Origin: Cognataquiflexum nitidum | GTDB taxonomy: Bacteria; Bacteroidota; Bacteroidia; Cytophagales; Cyclobacteriaceae | DNA: 64,000 nt | Assembly: GCF_022538055.1 (NCBI RefSeq) | Contig: NZ_JAKZAM010000003.1 | Coordinates: 1-64,000 of the forward strand | Reading direction: 5' to 3' | In this document: piece after piece, positions 35,120 to 44,680 of the stretch | Layout: each line of letters opens with the position of its first letter | Position numbering within the stretch: position 1 is the stretch's first letter | Notes under the pieces: model-generated | What the model was told of the DNA's origin: nothing | Database searches by the model: none | What the model saw: only the letters and a program-made list of their open reading frames with translations | Program-made: the position numbers and the translations under genes

Positions 35120-35505
35120 TCCCTTAAAATAGTGATTTTTTCAATCCAATTGATGGCAAATTCCCGATTACAAGTCTTGTAAAATTCTTTTTTATAATCA
35201 TCATACCTTGCGGCCAAATTAAAGCTCGTGATTTCGTCCAACCAATCTGAATATTCAACATCAATATCCAATCCACTAAGCTCTGCCAATCTAAATAAAT
35301 TATGGGTAAATGGAGGATGATTCTTATGTTTCTTTACGTAGTAAGCTTTTAAGATTTTTTCAACAGAAATATGTCCCAAAAACAAGGACCAATGATAGGT
35401 CTTTGACTCAAATAACTTTTTCATGGTTTCAAAATCTTCATTAGATGTTTCAAGCCAATGCGAAACAACTTTATCATAATCTTTGATTTCTTCTTTTTTA
35501 CCCAT
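35098..35505 (-). CDS. HEPN domain protein, partner of the nucleotidyltransferase
   Basis: 135-residue all-helical HEPN protein. The pattern SHWLETSNEDFETMKKLFES, then HWSLFLGHISVEKILKAYYV, then HNLFRLAELSGL is typical of the family. The Rx4-6H RNase motif of active HEPN toxins is not seen; the C-terminal region reads ARYDDYKKEFYKT with no following His. It may therefore not be an RNase, or belong to the RYxDY-type HEPN group. It is the first gene of a two-gene unit. Its cellular target is unknown. Confidence 0.83.
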   Translation of the reverse strand: MGKKEEIKDYDKVVSHWLETSNEDFETMKKLFESKTYHWSLFLGHISVEKILKAYYVKKHKNHPPFTHNLFRLAELSGLDIDVEYSDWLDEITSFNLAARYDDYKKEFYKTCNREFAINWIEKITILREWIGRKL

Positions 35506-35627
35506 CTAGACAAATCTAAAAAAATCAACCTAGATCACCTCCAAACTGAAATGAATTATTTCTACCCAAAAATATTTTTAAATTGGATCTCTGATAGCCT
35601 CCAATGAATCCAAAACTGATTTTGAAT

Positions 35628-37763
35628 ATGAAATTTCCCAAAATACCATTATCCCTACTTCTAAGTATTTTTCTCCTTTCTTGTTCTGAATCCGACTCCT
35701 ATAAGCACCTGGACTATTCCGGTTGGGAGACTTTTGGCGGAACCAAGGATGCAGCACGTTATTCTTCGCTTGATCAGGTGAACAAAGAGAATGTCAAAAA
35801 TCTGGAAGTTGCATGGATTTACCATACCTCGGATTCTACCGCCAGGTCACAGATCCAATGTCAGCCAATTGTAGCGAATGGAATTCTTTACGCCACTAGT
35901 CCGCAATTGAATGTTTTTGCTTTGGATGCGGCTTCCGGGAAGTTACTTTGGCGATTCAATCCCTATCAGATGCTTGGTGGACAAAACTCCTGGGCCGGAA
36001 CCAACCGTGGGGTTACTTATTGGGAAGAAGGCGAGGATCGGCGCATCATTTTTTCTGCAGGGAATTGGCTCATGGCATTAAATGCCGATGACGGCAGACC
36101 GATCACCACTTTTGGGGATGCCGGCAAGGTGGATTTACAAAAGGAGCTTGATACAGATTTACAAGAATTCCTGATCGTATCTAATACTCCCGGAGTGGTA
36201 TACAAGGACAAACTGATTTTGGGCATGCGGCTTTCGGAAGGATTGGATGCCGCACCGGGGCACATTCGTGCATACAACATCAAAACAGGAAAGCGGGAAT
36301 GGATTTTCCATACCATTCCGCATCCTGGGGAATTTGGCAATGATACCTGGCAGGAAGAATACAGGGAGTTGATCGGTGGAGCTAACAATTGGGCGGGAAT
36401 GAGTCTGGATGAAGAAAGAGGAATCGTCTATGTTCCTACTGGTTCGGCGACTTATGATTTTTGGGGAGGTTACCGACATGGCCAAAATCTTTTTGCCAAT
36501 TCCCTTATCGCTTTGGATGCAAACACCGGACAGCGGATCTGGCATTTTCAGGCAGTCCACCATGACATCTGGGACAGGGATTTCCCTGCCAATCCAAATT
36601 TAATCAGAATCAAAAAAAATGGGAAATGGTTAGATGCCATCGCACAGACATCCAAGCAGGGATATGTCTATACTTTTGACAGAGTCACCGGAGAACCGGT
36701 TTGGCCTATCGAAGAACGGGAAGTTCCCCAATCTGACATTCCCGGCGACCAAAGTTGGCCCACTCAACCGCATCCGACTTTGCCCGAACCATTTATGCGG
36801 ATGGTATATGAAGAAAAAGACATCCTGAACCTAACTCCCGAGTGGGAACAGGATATCAGAAAGAAGTTGGAGAATGTGAAATATGGCCATATGTGGCTAC
36901 CTCCCAGCGAGCAACATGGGATTGTGCTTTTCCCGGGGATGGATGGAGGTGCGGAATGGGGAGGCTCCTCATTTGACCCATATACGCAGACCATGTATGT
37001 AAATGCCAATCAGATCCCTTGGGTGATCCGCATGACAGCAAACCCAAAATTTGAAAATATCGGTCAGGGCATTTATGTAAACTATTGCGCCAATTGCCAC
37101 GGAATGTCAAGAAAGGGAAATCCTCCTAGCATGCCGGCTATTGAAAATCTGAAGGCAAAATACACCAATACATCACTTTCAGATCTTTTGAAAAGTGGAA
37201 AAGGAGCCATGCCGGCTTTTGCACATATCCCTGAGTCAGACAGAAAGTTGTTGGTAGATTACCTCATGGGGATCGAAGAAAATGCCGGTGCAGAAAAGAA
37301 GGAACTCGAAGGCGGAAAAGAAAAACTCAATCCTCAATACTATATGAATGGCTATTCCAGGTTATTGACTGAGGATGGCTATCCTGGCATCAACCCACCT
37401 TGGGGCACGCTGACGGCCATTGACATGAATACCGGAAGAATTAAATGGCAATCTATCTTGGGGGAATTTGAGGAACTGACTGCAAGGGGAATCCAAGCGA
37501 CCGGCACCGAAAATTACGGGGGGCCTGTTACCACCGCAGGTGGATTGGTGTTTATCGCCGCGACCAAAGATGAGAAGATCAGGGCATTTGACAAGGATAC
37601 CGGAAAAGTCCTTTGGGAAGCCCAACTTCCGGCTGCAGGCCATGCCACTCCGGCTGTCTATGAAAAAAATGGCAAACAATACCTCGTCATCGCCTGCGGG
37701 GGTGGAAAAGGAACAAAATCGGGCGATGCATATGTGGCTTTTGCATTGCCTGACATAAAATAA
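35628..37763 (+). CDS. PQQ-dependent dehydrogenase lipoprotein with inserted cytochrome c domain
   Basis: Periplasmic quinoprotein of about 711 residues, related to membrane-bound glucose or alcohol dehydrogenases. A lipobox ends in FLLSC (Cys19 from the ATG 35628; another ATG lies at 35604). Beta-propeller blades of the PQQ type run through most of the protein, with ITLDANTG-like repeats such as LIALDANTGQRIWHFQ and IRAFDKDTGKVLWEAQ. A cytochrome c module with heme motif CANCH sits at about 490-560, inside the propeller sequence, and the last blades follow it. Electrons would pass from PQQ through heme c to the respiratory chain. The substrate is unknown. An oxidoreductase gene follows after 18 bp. 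Confidence 0.88.
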   Translation: MKFPKIPLSLLLSIFLLSCSESDSYKHLDYSGWETFGGTKDAARYSSLDQVNKENVKNLEVAWIYHTSDSTARSQIQCQPIVANGILYATSPQLNVFALDAASGKLLWRFNPYQMLGGQNSWAGTNRGVTYWEEGEDRRIIFSAGNWLMALNADDGRPITTFGDAGKVDLQKELDTDLQEFLIVSNTPGVVYKDKLILGMRLSEGLDAAPGHIRAYNIKTGKREWIFHTIPHPGEFGNDTWQEEYRELIGGANNWAGMSLDEERGIVYVPTGSATYDFWGGYRHGQNLFANSLIALDANTGQRIWHFQAVHHDIWDRDFPANPNLIRIKKNGKWLDAIAQTSKQGYVYTFDRVTGEPVWPIEEREVPQSDIPGDQSWPTQPHPTLPEPFMRMVYEEKDILNLTPEWEQDIRKKLENVKYGHMWLPPSEQHGIVLFPGMDGGAEWGGSSFDPYTQTMYVNANQIPWVIRMTANPKFENIGQGIYVNYCANCHGMSRKGNPPSMPAIENLKAKYTNTSLSDLLKSGKGAMPAFAHIPESDRKLLVDYLMGIEENAGAEKKELEGGKEKLNPQYYMNGYSRLLTEDGYPGINPPWGTLTAIDMNTGRIKWQSILGEFEELTARGIQATGTENYGGPVTTAGGLVFIAATKDEKIRAFDKDTGKVLWEAQLPAAGHATPAVYEKNGKQYLVIACGGGKGTKSGDAYVAFALPDIK

Positions 37764-37781
37764 CAATAACCCAAAAAACAC

Positions 37782-38969
37782 ATGAAAATCGCAGTTCTCG
37801 GTTCTGGATTTATAGCTAGGTTTTATGCTGAATCTCTCCATGCCCAAAGGAGAAAAGATCATATTCATATGGTGTATTCACGAAGCCAGGCCAATGCGGG
37901 TAAGTTTGCGGAGGATTATCATCTCTGCTATTCTACCTCTGACATGTGGGAGGCAATTTCTCATCCTGAAACAGAAGTCGTACTGATTGCTCTGCCCAAT
38001 CACCTTCACTTGGAAGCAGTACTTGCATGTGCTAAGGCAAAAAAGGCAGTATTGTGCACCAAACCACTTGGAAGAAACGCCAAAGAAGCCAAAGAGATGT
38101 TGGATGCGGTGGAAGCTGCAGGGATTTTTGCCGGATATTTAGAAGACCTGTGCTACACACCAAAATTCCTCAAATCTGTAAAAAGCATCGAGGAAGGTAA
38201 CATCGGCAGGGTTCTTTGGACCAAATCCAGGGAAGCACATCCCGGTCCTCATAGCGATTGGTTTTGGGATAAGGAAAAATCAGGTGGCGGTGCCATCATA
38301 GATCTTGGCTGTCATTGTGTGGAAATTGGCAGGAATTTTATCGGGAAAAATATCAAACCCCTAGAGGTAATGTGTTGGGCAGATACGCAAGTGCACCCTA
38401 TAGAAGCCGAAGACCATGCCATCGGTTTGGTCAAATATAACAATGGGGCTATCGGTCAATTTGAGGTTAGCTGGACATTTAGGGGAGGAATGGATTTAAG
38501 AGATGAAGTGATGGGAACAGAAGGAACAATATGGCTCAATAGTTTTTTGCGGACAGGATTTGAGATGTTTAGCACGGGTAAAGGAAACAGCTATGTAGCC
38601 GAAAAAGCTGAGTCAAACTCGGGTTGGTTGTTTCCCGTGGGGGATGAAGCCCACGAACTTGGCTATCCCCATATGTTTACGGATATGTTTGAGTCTTTGG
38701 AAAAAGGAATTCCTCCCCGGGAGACTTTTTATGATGGATATGTGGTCAATGCAATTTTGGACGCAGCATTTCTTTCTGCCAAAACCAAAAAATGGGAGCC
38801 GGTAATTATCGAAGATTGGCGTGGAGATGAGGGGAACTCCTTATCCGGTAAATTTCAGGAATTTGACAAAGATCATTTCCTAATCAAAAAAGAAATCCTC
38901 CCTTCGGGCGTCTCTAAGCTGATTTTGAAACACAAAACAACAGGGGAGGTCATCCAAAGGGAGGTATAA
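37782..38969 (+). CDS. Gfo/Idh/MocA family oxidoreductase (cytosolic)
   Basis: NAD(P)-dependent sugar-type dehydrogenase of 395 residues without a signal peptide. The N-terminal Rossmann turn is VLGSGFIARFYAES; the conserved lysine motif reads CTKPLGRNAKEA. The C-terminal domain has GGGAIIDLGCHCVEIGR. It lies 18 bp after the PQQ dehydrogenase and is probably co-transcribed, so the two may act on related sugars or polyols, one in the periplasm and one in the cytosol. The substrate is not identifiable. Confidence 0.88.
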   Translation: MKIAVLGSGFIARFYAESLHAQRRKDHIHMVYSRSQANAGKFAEDYHLCYSTSDMWEAISHPETEVVLIALPNHLHLEAVLACAKAKKAVLCTKPLGRNAKEAKEMLDAVEAAGIFAGYLEDLCYTPKFLKSVKSIEEGNIGRVLWTKSREAHPGPHSDWFWDKEKSGGGAIIDLGCHCVEIGRNFIGKNIKPLEVMCWADTQVHPIEAEDHAIGLVKYNNGAIGQFEVSWTFRGGMDLRDEVMGTEGTIWLNSFLRTGFEMFSTGKGNSYVAEKAESNSGWLFPVGDEAHELGYPHMFTDMFESLEKGIPPRETFYDGYVVNAILDAAFLSAKTKKWEPVIIEDWRGDEGNSLSGKFQEFDKDHFLIKKEILPSGVSKLILKHKTTGEVIQREV

Positions 38970-38971
38970 AT

Positions 38972-39289
38972 TTATTTTTTGCCCAAAAGTGTTTTGACAC
39001 CTTCTAAAAGTTGCTTGAATCCTTCCTTGAAATGTTCTTTGGATTCTTCAATGTTTGGTTCTAGTTCTTCTTTCTTTTCTTGGTAAAGTTTTTCAACTTT
39101 TTCCTTGCCTTTTTTGAACTCAGCTTCCAAAGTCGTCCTTTTTTCCTTCAGGTCATCGATCTTTTTTTCAATCTCAACCTTGGCCTCCCCGCCTGCTTGG
39201 GTTCCTTTTTCAATTAATTCCTCTATTTTAGTACCTATATCACGAAGAATAGATTCTACTTCTTCAAATCCTGTTTTTTTGGCTTCCAT
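38972..39289 (-). CDS. Small coiled-coil protein, unknown function
   Basis: 105-residue, highly charged protein with Lys and Glu in heptad-like order throughout (for example DDLKEKRTTLEAEFKKGKEK) and no signal peptide or membrane segment. It should form a long alpha-helical coiled coil. Its stop lies 2 bp from the stop of the convergent oxidoreductase gene, and it starts divergently from the next gene. Proteins of this type are common in Cytophagales; some resemble stress-related helical proteins. No role can be stated. Confidence 0.7.
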   Translation of the reverse strand: MEAKKTGFEEVESILRDIGTKIEELIEKGTQAGGEAKVEIEKKIDDLKEKRTTLEAEFKKGKEKVEKLYQEKKEELEPNIEESKEHFKEGFKQLLEGVKTLLGKK

Positions 39290-39322
39290 AATGGTGTTGT
39301 TAGATTAAATATAAAAAATACA

Positions 39323-39988
39323 ATGGTCTCGAATATACTAACTAAGCTACAAACTACCAGCAAACTCAAATATAATTTGTTTGAAATGACAGAGGCACTT
39401 TTCCTTGATTTGGAAAAAATAAGTGGTCAATTAGCAAAGGAGATCGTTGAGGCCAACAAAGAAGGAATTCCAATTCCTATAAAAGTCGAAAGGACAAATC
39501 CGTTTGAATTTATCTTTAGGATAGGAGGAGATGTATTGATTTTCATCCTGCAGAGCAATATTGTCAGGCTACCTGATGAAAATTACCTCAGCAAATCAAA
39601 GTACCTGAAAGATGATGTAACCCTGAGGTATTTTGGACAGATTCTCATCTACAATTTTTTGAGTGACACCATTGATTTTGGGAGGCTTGAAGATCCTGGT
39701 TACCTGATAGGAAGGATCATGCTCAACAAGGAAAATAAATTCTTCCTTGAAGGGGATAGAAAAATTGTTTTTAATTTTCCCGAACTCAAAGAAAACCCAA
39801 TTAATCCTGAGAAGATGCGTGATTTTGTGGAAGAACTGGTGGTATCGGCCTTGGAAAATGACTTGCTGGCCCCCGCCTTTACAGACATCATGCTGATCAC
39901 TTATCAACAAAAAATAGAACACATCTCCGGTTTAGGCAATCCACAAAAAATCGGGTTTGATTTTTTTGCCAAAAACAAAGACAAATGA
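39323..39988 (+). CDS. Conserved hypothetical cytosolic protein
   Basis: 221-residue protein with no signal peptide, membrane segment or motif that I recognise. The composition is that of a soluble globular protein, with an alpha-helical start and a central beta-rich part (FEFIFRIGGDVLIFILQSNI). A second in-frame ATG lies 21 codons in. It ends 3 bp from the stop of the convergent ABC transporter gene. The 33-bp divergent gap to the coiled-coil gene may hold both promoters. Function unknown. Confidence 0.65.
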   Translation: MVSNILTKLQTTSKLKYNLFEMTEALFLDLEKISGQLAKEIVEANKEGIPIPIKVERTNPFEFIFRIGGDVLIFILQSNIVRLPDENYLSKSKYLKDDVTLRYFGQILIYNFLSDTIDFGRLEDPGYLIGRIMLNKENKFFLEGDRKIVFNFPELKENPINPEKMRDFVEELVVSALENDLLAPAFTDIMLITYQQKIEHISGLGNPQKIGFDFFAKNKDK

Positions 39989-39991
39989 TAA

Positions 39992-41782
39992 TTACTCTTC
40001 GACAGTATCCACAGAATGAGTCTGCTTTTCATAAAGATCGGCATATACTCCTTTGAGGTTTAGCAGGTAATCATGGGAGCCTTGTTCTACCATTACCCCA
40101 TCATCTAGGACAATGATTTTGTCGGCAAGTTTGGCAGAAGAAACCCTATGGGAGATAATGATGGAGGTTCTGTTTTCCATGATCTTTTTGAGGGAATTCA
40201 AAATCGCATTTTCTGTTTTGGTATCTACAGCGGACAGGCAGTCGTCGAGCAATAAGATACTCGGTTCTTTGGCAATCGCCCTTGCAATTGATACCCTTTG
40301 CTTTTGGCCACCGGAAAGCGTAATACCCCTTTCCCCAAGCTTGGTCTCGAATCCCTGTGGAAAGTCGATGATATTGTCGTAGACATCAGCGTCTTTGGCT
40401 GCTTTTTCTACTTTTCCTTCCGCAATCGTATCCAATCCAAACCCGATATTGTTGGCAATGCTGTCGCTGAAGAGAAAAACATCCTGAGGGACATAGCCTA
40501 TCTGTCGTCTGAGGGAGGCTACATCATAGGCTTTGATGTCTTTTTTGTCGATCATAATTTTACCATCAGTCGCATCATACATCCTCATGAGGAGGTTTGC
40601 AATAGTAGACTTGCCTGAACCAGTAGTACCGATAATAGCCAAAGACTCACCTGAATCGATAGAAAAACTCAATTTGTCAAGTGCCTTGATGCCTGAATCG
40701 GGATAAATGAAACTTAAATTTTTGACTTCAATATCACCTCTAATTTGATCAATTAGATATTCTGTACTGACGATGTCATTTTTTTCATCCATAAACTCAT
40801 TGATCCTGGTCTGGGATGCGGCCGCACGCTGTATAATGCTTGTGACCCATCCCAAGGATGTCACAGGCCAGGTCAGGATATTGACATAAAGGATAAATTC
40901 AGCAATCACACCATAGCCTATCGTTCCCTCAATAACCTGCATTCCTCCTACATAGACGGTTATCAGCGTGCTGATTCCGATCAAACCCATGATCAGAGGA
41001 AAAAACAAGGAATTGACCATGGCCAAATCAATTGATTTTTCTTTATAATCCTCACTTGCTTTGGTAAATTGGGATGTACTGTCCTCTTCCCTCACAAAAG
41101 CCTTGATGACCCTGATTCCTGAAAAGGCTTCCTGCACAAAAGTGCTCAGCCCTGAAAGGCTTCTTTGGATTTTTTCGGAGCGTTCGTTGATCAGATTGTT
41201 GACATAATAGATACTGATAGAAAGGATCGGCAATGGCAAAAGCGAGTATATTGTCAATTCTACATTGACTGTCAGCATATAACCGATCACCATCGGAAAT
41301 AAAAATAAAAGCGTCATTCCATACATGATTGCCGGACCGAGGTACATCCTGACTCTGCTGACGTCTTCCGATATCCTTGCCATGAGGTCACCTGTGCTGT
41401 TTTTGCGGTAAAAGCTCAAAGGAAGGGTTTGGTAATGTTCGAATATTTCATTTTTCATGTCATATTCGACAAGCCTTGACATGATGATGATCGTCTGTCG
41501 GATTAGAAAAAGGAAAAAACCCCTCAACAGTGCCATTACCAAGATCAAAACTCCAAAAATGAGTATGTATTTCATGAATTCACCACGGGCTGCAGAAGCC
41601 AATTCTCCATCGGCAAATACCCGATAGAAGGCAAAACTCTCCACAACATAATCTATGGCAATTCTTACAAGCTGGGCAGGAATAATTACAAAAACATTGG
41701 AAATGATAGTAAATAAGATTCCCATTAGGAGATATCCCTTATATTTTACAAAATATTTATTTAGGCGCCAAAGTGATTTCAC
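39992..41782 (-). CDS. ABC transporter, fused permease and ATP-binding protein
   Basis: MsbA/LmrA-type half-transporter exporter of 596 residues that works as a dimer. Six N-terminal membrane helices span about 15-320. The nucleotide-binding domain has Walker A GTTGSGKST, Q-loop region GYVPQDVFLF, signature LSGGQKQR, Walker B SILLLDDCLSAVD (with Asp in the position where Glu is common) and an H-loop ISHR. It may export lipids, peptides or drugs. The start codon at 41782 is GTG, and the N-terminus SLWRLNKYFVKYK fits the family. It is monocistronic and divergent from leucine dehydrogenase. Confidence 0.92.
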   Translation of the reverse strand: MKSLWRLNKYFVKYKGYLLMGILFTIISNVFVIIPAQLVRIAIDYVVESFAFYRVFADGELASAARGEFMKYILIFGVLILVMALLRGFFLFLIRQTIIIMSRLVEYDMKNEIFEHYQTLPLSFYRKNSTGDLMARISEDVSRVRMYLGPAIMYGMTLLFLFPMVIGYMLTVNVELTIYSLLPLPILSISIYYVNNLINERSEKIQRSLSGLSTFVQEAFSGIRVIKAFVREEDSTSQFTKASEDYKEKSIDLAMVNSLFFPLIMGLIGISTLITVYVGGMQVIEGTIGYGVIAEFILYVNILTWPVTSLGWVTSIIQRAAASQTRINEFMDEKNDIVSTEYLIDQIRGDIEVKNLSFIYPDSGIKALDKLSFSIDSGESLAIIGTTGSGKSTIANLLMRMYDATDGKIMIDKKDIKAYDVASLRRQIGYVPQDVFLFSDSIANNIGFGLDTIAEGKVEKAAKDADVYDNIIDFPQGFETKLGERGITLSGGQKQRVSIARAIAKEPSILLLDDCLSAVDTKTENAILNSLKKIMENRTSIIISHRVSSAKLADKIIVLDDGVMVEQGSHDYLLNLKGVYADLYEKQTHSVDTVEE

Positions 41783-41926
41783 GAAAGAAAAATTTTTAAA
41801 ACTCTTGATTTCTTTTATAATACTCTTTTAATTGCGTTAGAAAACCTCATTCAAAATATATAATTTTGTCCTGCGTTTTTCAAACATCAATCCCAAATAT
41901 AACACATTAAAAAATTCCAAGTTCAA

Positions 41927-43027
41927 ATGCTAGAGATTAAAACTGAGGAAAAAGTGAGGGAAGGATCCATATATGGACAGATCACCTCTCTCGGACATGA
42001 GCAGCTAGTCGTATGCTACGATGAGCCGACAGGCTTAAAAGCAATCATTGCCATTCACAATACAGTATTGGGACCCGCTCTGGGCGGCACAAGAATGTGG
42101 AATTATGCTTCCGAAGCAGAGGCGATTACGGATGTATTGAGGCTATCAAGGGGAATGACATTTAAAGCAGCTATTTCAGGACTCAATATTGGAGGAGGTA
42201 AGGCTGTTTTGATCGGAGATCCAAAACTGAAAAATGAAGCCTATCTCCGAAGGTTTGGCAAGTTTATAAACAGTCTAGGTGGAAGATATATCACCGCAGA
42301 AGATGTCAATATGAAAACCAGCGATATGGAATATATCGCCATGGAGACCAAATACGTAACAGGTTTGCCAGAGGTAAGAGGCGGAGGAGGCGATCCGTCG
42401 CCCGTCACAGCATATGGTACTTATTTGGGCATGAAGGCTGCTGCCAAAAAAGCCTACGGTTCGGACAGTCTGGAAGGAAAGAAGATCGTGGTTCAGGGAA
42501 TAGGCCAAGTGGGTAAATACTTGGTGGAATACCTTGTTAAAGAAAAGGCTCAGGTATTCATCACGGATATTTTCGAAGAAAGACTAAATCAGGTAGCCAA
42601 GGAAACAGGAGCGACAGTAGTGGATCCCAGTGGCATTTATGACATGGACATGGATATCTACGCGCCTTGTGCCTTAGGAGCGACAGTCAATGACCAGACC
42701 ATCGACAGACTCAAATGCCAAGTAATCGCCGGGGCAGCCAACAACCAACTTCAGGACGAAGCTATACATGGAAAAATACTTTTGGAAAAGGGGATTACAT
42801 ATGCTCCTGATTTCCTGATCAATGCGGGCGGATTGATTAATGTTTATGCGGAATTTGTAGGCGGATACAACAGAGAACTCACCTATAAGCATGCTGAAAA
42901 GATATACGATATCTGTACATCCATCCTAGACAAATCCGAAAGGGAAAACATCCCATCCCAACAGGCCGCAACTGAAATGGCTTGGAGCAGGATTGAAGCC
43001 ATCGGCAAAGTAAAATTGCCATATTGA
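41927..43027 (+). CDS. ldh: Leucine dehydrogenase (Glu/Leu/Phe/Val dehydrogenase)
   Basis: NAD-dependent oxidative deaminase of branched-chain amino acids, 366 residues. The N-terminal catalytic domain contains LNIGGGKAVLIGDP with the active-site lysine, and LGPALGGTRMW upstream. The Rossmann domain starts GKKIVVQGIGQVGKYL. The length and AGAANNQL segment favour leucine dehydrogenase over glutamate dehydrogenase. A TAATTTTG box (-7 type) lies about 60 bp upstream. A strong terminator follows directly, so it is monocistronic. Confidence 0.9.
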   Translation: MLEIKTEEKVREGSIYGQITSLGHEQLVVCYDEPTGLKAIIAIHNTVLGPALGGTRMWNYASEAEAITDVLRLSRGMTFKAAISGLNIGGGKAVLIGDPKLKNEAYLRRFGKFINSLGGRYITAEDVNMKTSDMEYIAMETKYVTGLPEVRGGGGDPSPVTAYGTYLGMKAAAKKAYGSDSLEGKKIVVQGIGQVGKYLVEYLVKEKAQVFITDIFEERLNQVAKETGATVVDPSGIYDMDMDIYAPCALGATVNDQTIDRLKCQVIAGAANNQLQDEAIHGKILLEKGITYAPDFLINAGGLINVYAEFVGGYNRELTYKHAEKIYDICTSILDKSERENIPSQQAATEMAWSRIEAIGKVKLPY

Positions 43028-43044
43028 TATACTTCCAATAAAAG

Positions 43045-43088
43045 CCACCTGATTTTTCAAATTTTGAACTGAATCAGGTGGTTTTTTG
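43045..43088 (+). terminator. Terminator of leucine dehydrogenase gene
   Basis: CCACCTGATT (43045-43054) and AATCAGGTGG (43072-43081) form a perfect 10-bp stem with a 17-base loop, followed by six T. Standard Rho-independent terminator. Confidence 0.88.
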
Positions 43089-43167
43089 TAAGCTTAAAAG
43101 GTTAAAACAAGATTCATTTCCTAACCTTCCCCAAATTGAATTATATTTACGTTCTTTTATTTCAGGT

Positions 43168-44352
43168 ATGTTAAACAGACGAATACTTAGGGTCAAGGCT
43201 TTCCAAAACCTTTATGCCTACGAGCAGTGCCGGGCTTCCAATTTCAATCTCGCAAAAGATCAAATCAAAGAGGCCTTTTTGCCTGATCTAAACAGTATGG
43301 AGGTACAGGATAAGAATTTGCTCAAAAAAGAATCCGCCATCACCACGGAGATTTTTATCAACAACCTGAACAGCGATACGCTGATCTCAAAAAGCGACAC
43401 AAATGATAGAATTCTAAAGGAAGCAAGGAGAGCGATCAATTTCTACCATACCGCCAACAAGAGGGACTTTGATTTTTTAGCTAAAAACATGGTTGCCTCG
43501 GCTGAAAGATTGCCACAACTCTACCTTTATTCAATCGAACTTCTGATAGCATTTGCAGACCATGTAGGAAGTGAAGCGGAGAAAAAAAAGAAATATGCTT
43601 CAGACAAAATCCTGCTTACGGAAGGAGACTTGAACTTTGCAAAAAATAAAATACTCAAAAAAATCAGAAATTCTACCGAATATAAATCTGCCGTCACAAG
43701 ACAGCATGTGGATATCGGAGAACTCGAACTTGAGATCAAAGAATGGTTTAGAGATTATGTAAAACCATTGGAAGCTTATCAGAACTATATCAAACTCTCA
43801 GCCCCGACACTAGAGGACGATTTCGAGATTGTGGATGAAATTTTGAAAAAAGTTATTTTCAAAACTGAGGCGATATTGAATTTCTTTTCGGAAAAAGATT
43901 TTAATTGGACCGAAAACAAGTCGATCGTGCGCAGCTTGGCATCAAAAGTGCTGAAGAATGTGAAGGATCACTATGATTCCTCAGAGGAAGTCCTTCCCGA
44001 AATCGCCATCAACTGGGAGGATGACAAGGAATTTTTCCAAAATATCTTTAACTTGACAGTCGCAAATGACGATGCCAATAAAGATTTGATCTCAAAAAGA
44101 ACGCAAAATTGGGACATCGAAAGAGTGGCCCAGACAGATAAAATCATCATTTCGATGGCGATTACAGAAATGAAAAATTTCCCAAGTATTCCTGTCAAAG
44201 TAAGCATCAACGAATACATTGACATATCAAAAACATACAGTACCCCAAAGAGCAAGCAATTTGTTAACGGACTTTTGGATGTTTTGTCAAAGGAATTAAC
44301 AGAAAACGGAGAAATCCGTAAAAGTGGAAGAGGACTATTGGACAACAAATAA
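43168..44352 (+). CDS. nusB: Transcription antitermination factor NusB, long form
   Basis: Long Bacteroidota-type NusB of about 394 residues. The start MLNRRILRVKAFQNLYAYEQ is the typical N-terminus, and the ATG at 43168 is chosen over 43078 for this reason. The NusB RNA-binding fold is in the C-terminal third (WDIERVAQTDKIIISMAITE, then VSINEYIDISKTYSTPKS and FVNGLLD). A long N-terminal helical extension is characteristic of this phylum. It acts in rRNA antitermination with NusA, NusG and S10. It heads a run of core genes reaching coaE. Confidence 0.93.
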   Translation: MLNRRILRVKAFQNLYAYEQCRASNFNLAKDQIKEAFLPDLNSMEVQDKNLLKKESAITTEIFINNLNSDTLISKSDTNDRILKEARRAINFYHTANKRDFDFLAKNMVASAERLPQLYLYSIELLIAFADHVGSEAEKKKKYASDKILLTEGDLNFAKNKILKKIRNSTEYKSAVTRQHVDIGELELEIKEWFRDYVKPLEAYQNYIKLSAPTLEDDFEIVDEILKKVIFKTEAILNFFSEKDFNWTENKSIVRSLASKVLKNVKDHYDSSEEVLPEIAINWEDDKEFFQNIFNLTVANDDANKDLISKRTQNWDIERVAQTDKIIISMAITEMKNFPSIPVKVSINEYIDISKTYSTPKSKQFVNGLLDVLSKELTENGEIRKSGRGLLDNK

Positions 44353-44365
44353 AAATATCAAAACA

Positions 44366-44668
44366 ATGAGCAAAAATTCAAACGCATGGATTGCATTACT
44401 TGTCGGGACAGGCATCGGTGCAGCTTTAGGGATTTTGTTTGCTCCCGATACAGGTAAAAATACTAGGGACAAACTTTCCTATCAGCTCTTCAAATACAAA
44501 GAAGAACTTGAAAAACTAATCAACGACTTGATTGACGGGAAAAACCTTCCTTTTAATGAAGCAAAATCAGAAGGAAATAAGGTTATTTCGGATGCAAAAA
44601 ATAAAGCCGAGAACTTACTCAGCGATGTAAATAAACTTATCGAACAAATCAACAGAGAAGCTAATTAA
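44366..44668 (+). CDS. YtxH domain-containing protein
   Basis: About 100-residue protein with one N-terminal membrane segment containing the YtxH pattern ALLVGTGIGAALGILFAPDT, then GKNTRDKLS and a helical tail (DAKNKAENLLSDVNKLI). Proteins of this family are small membrane-anchored stress-related proteins of unclear mechanism. The frame is open to 44324, overlapping nusB, but the ATG at 44366 is the natural start. It follows nusB by 13 bp and precedes a DUF1573 gene by 12 bp, so it is part of the same operon. Confidence 0.85.
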   Translation: MSKNSNAWIALLVGTGIGAALGILFAPDTGKNTRDKLSYQLFKYKEELEKLINDLIDGKNLPFNEAKSEGNKVISDAKNKAENLLSDVNKLIEQINREAN

Positions 44669-44680
44669 CCCCTATTTATT

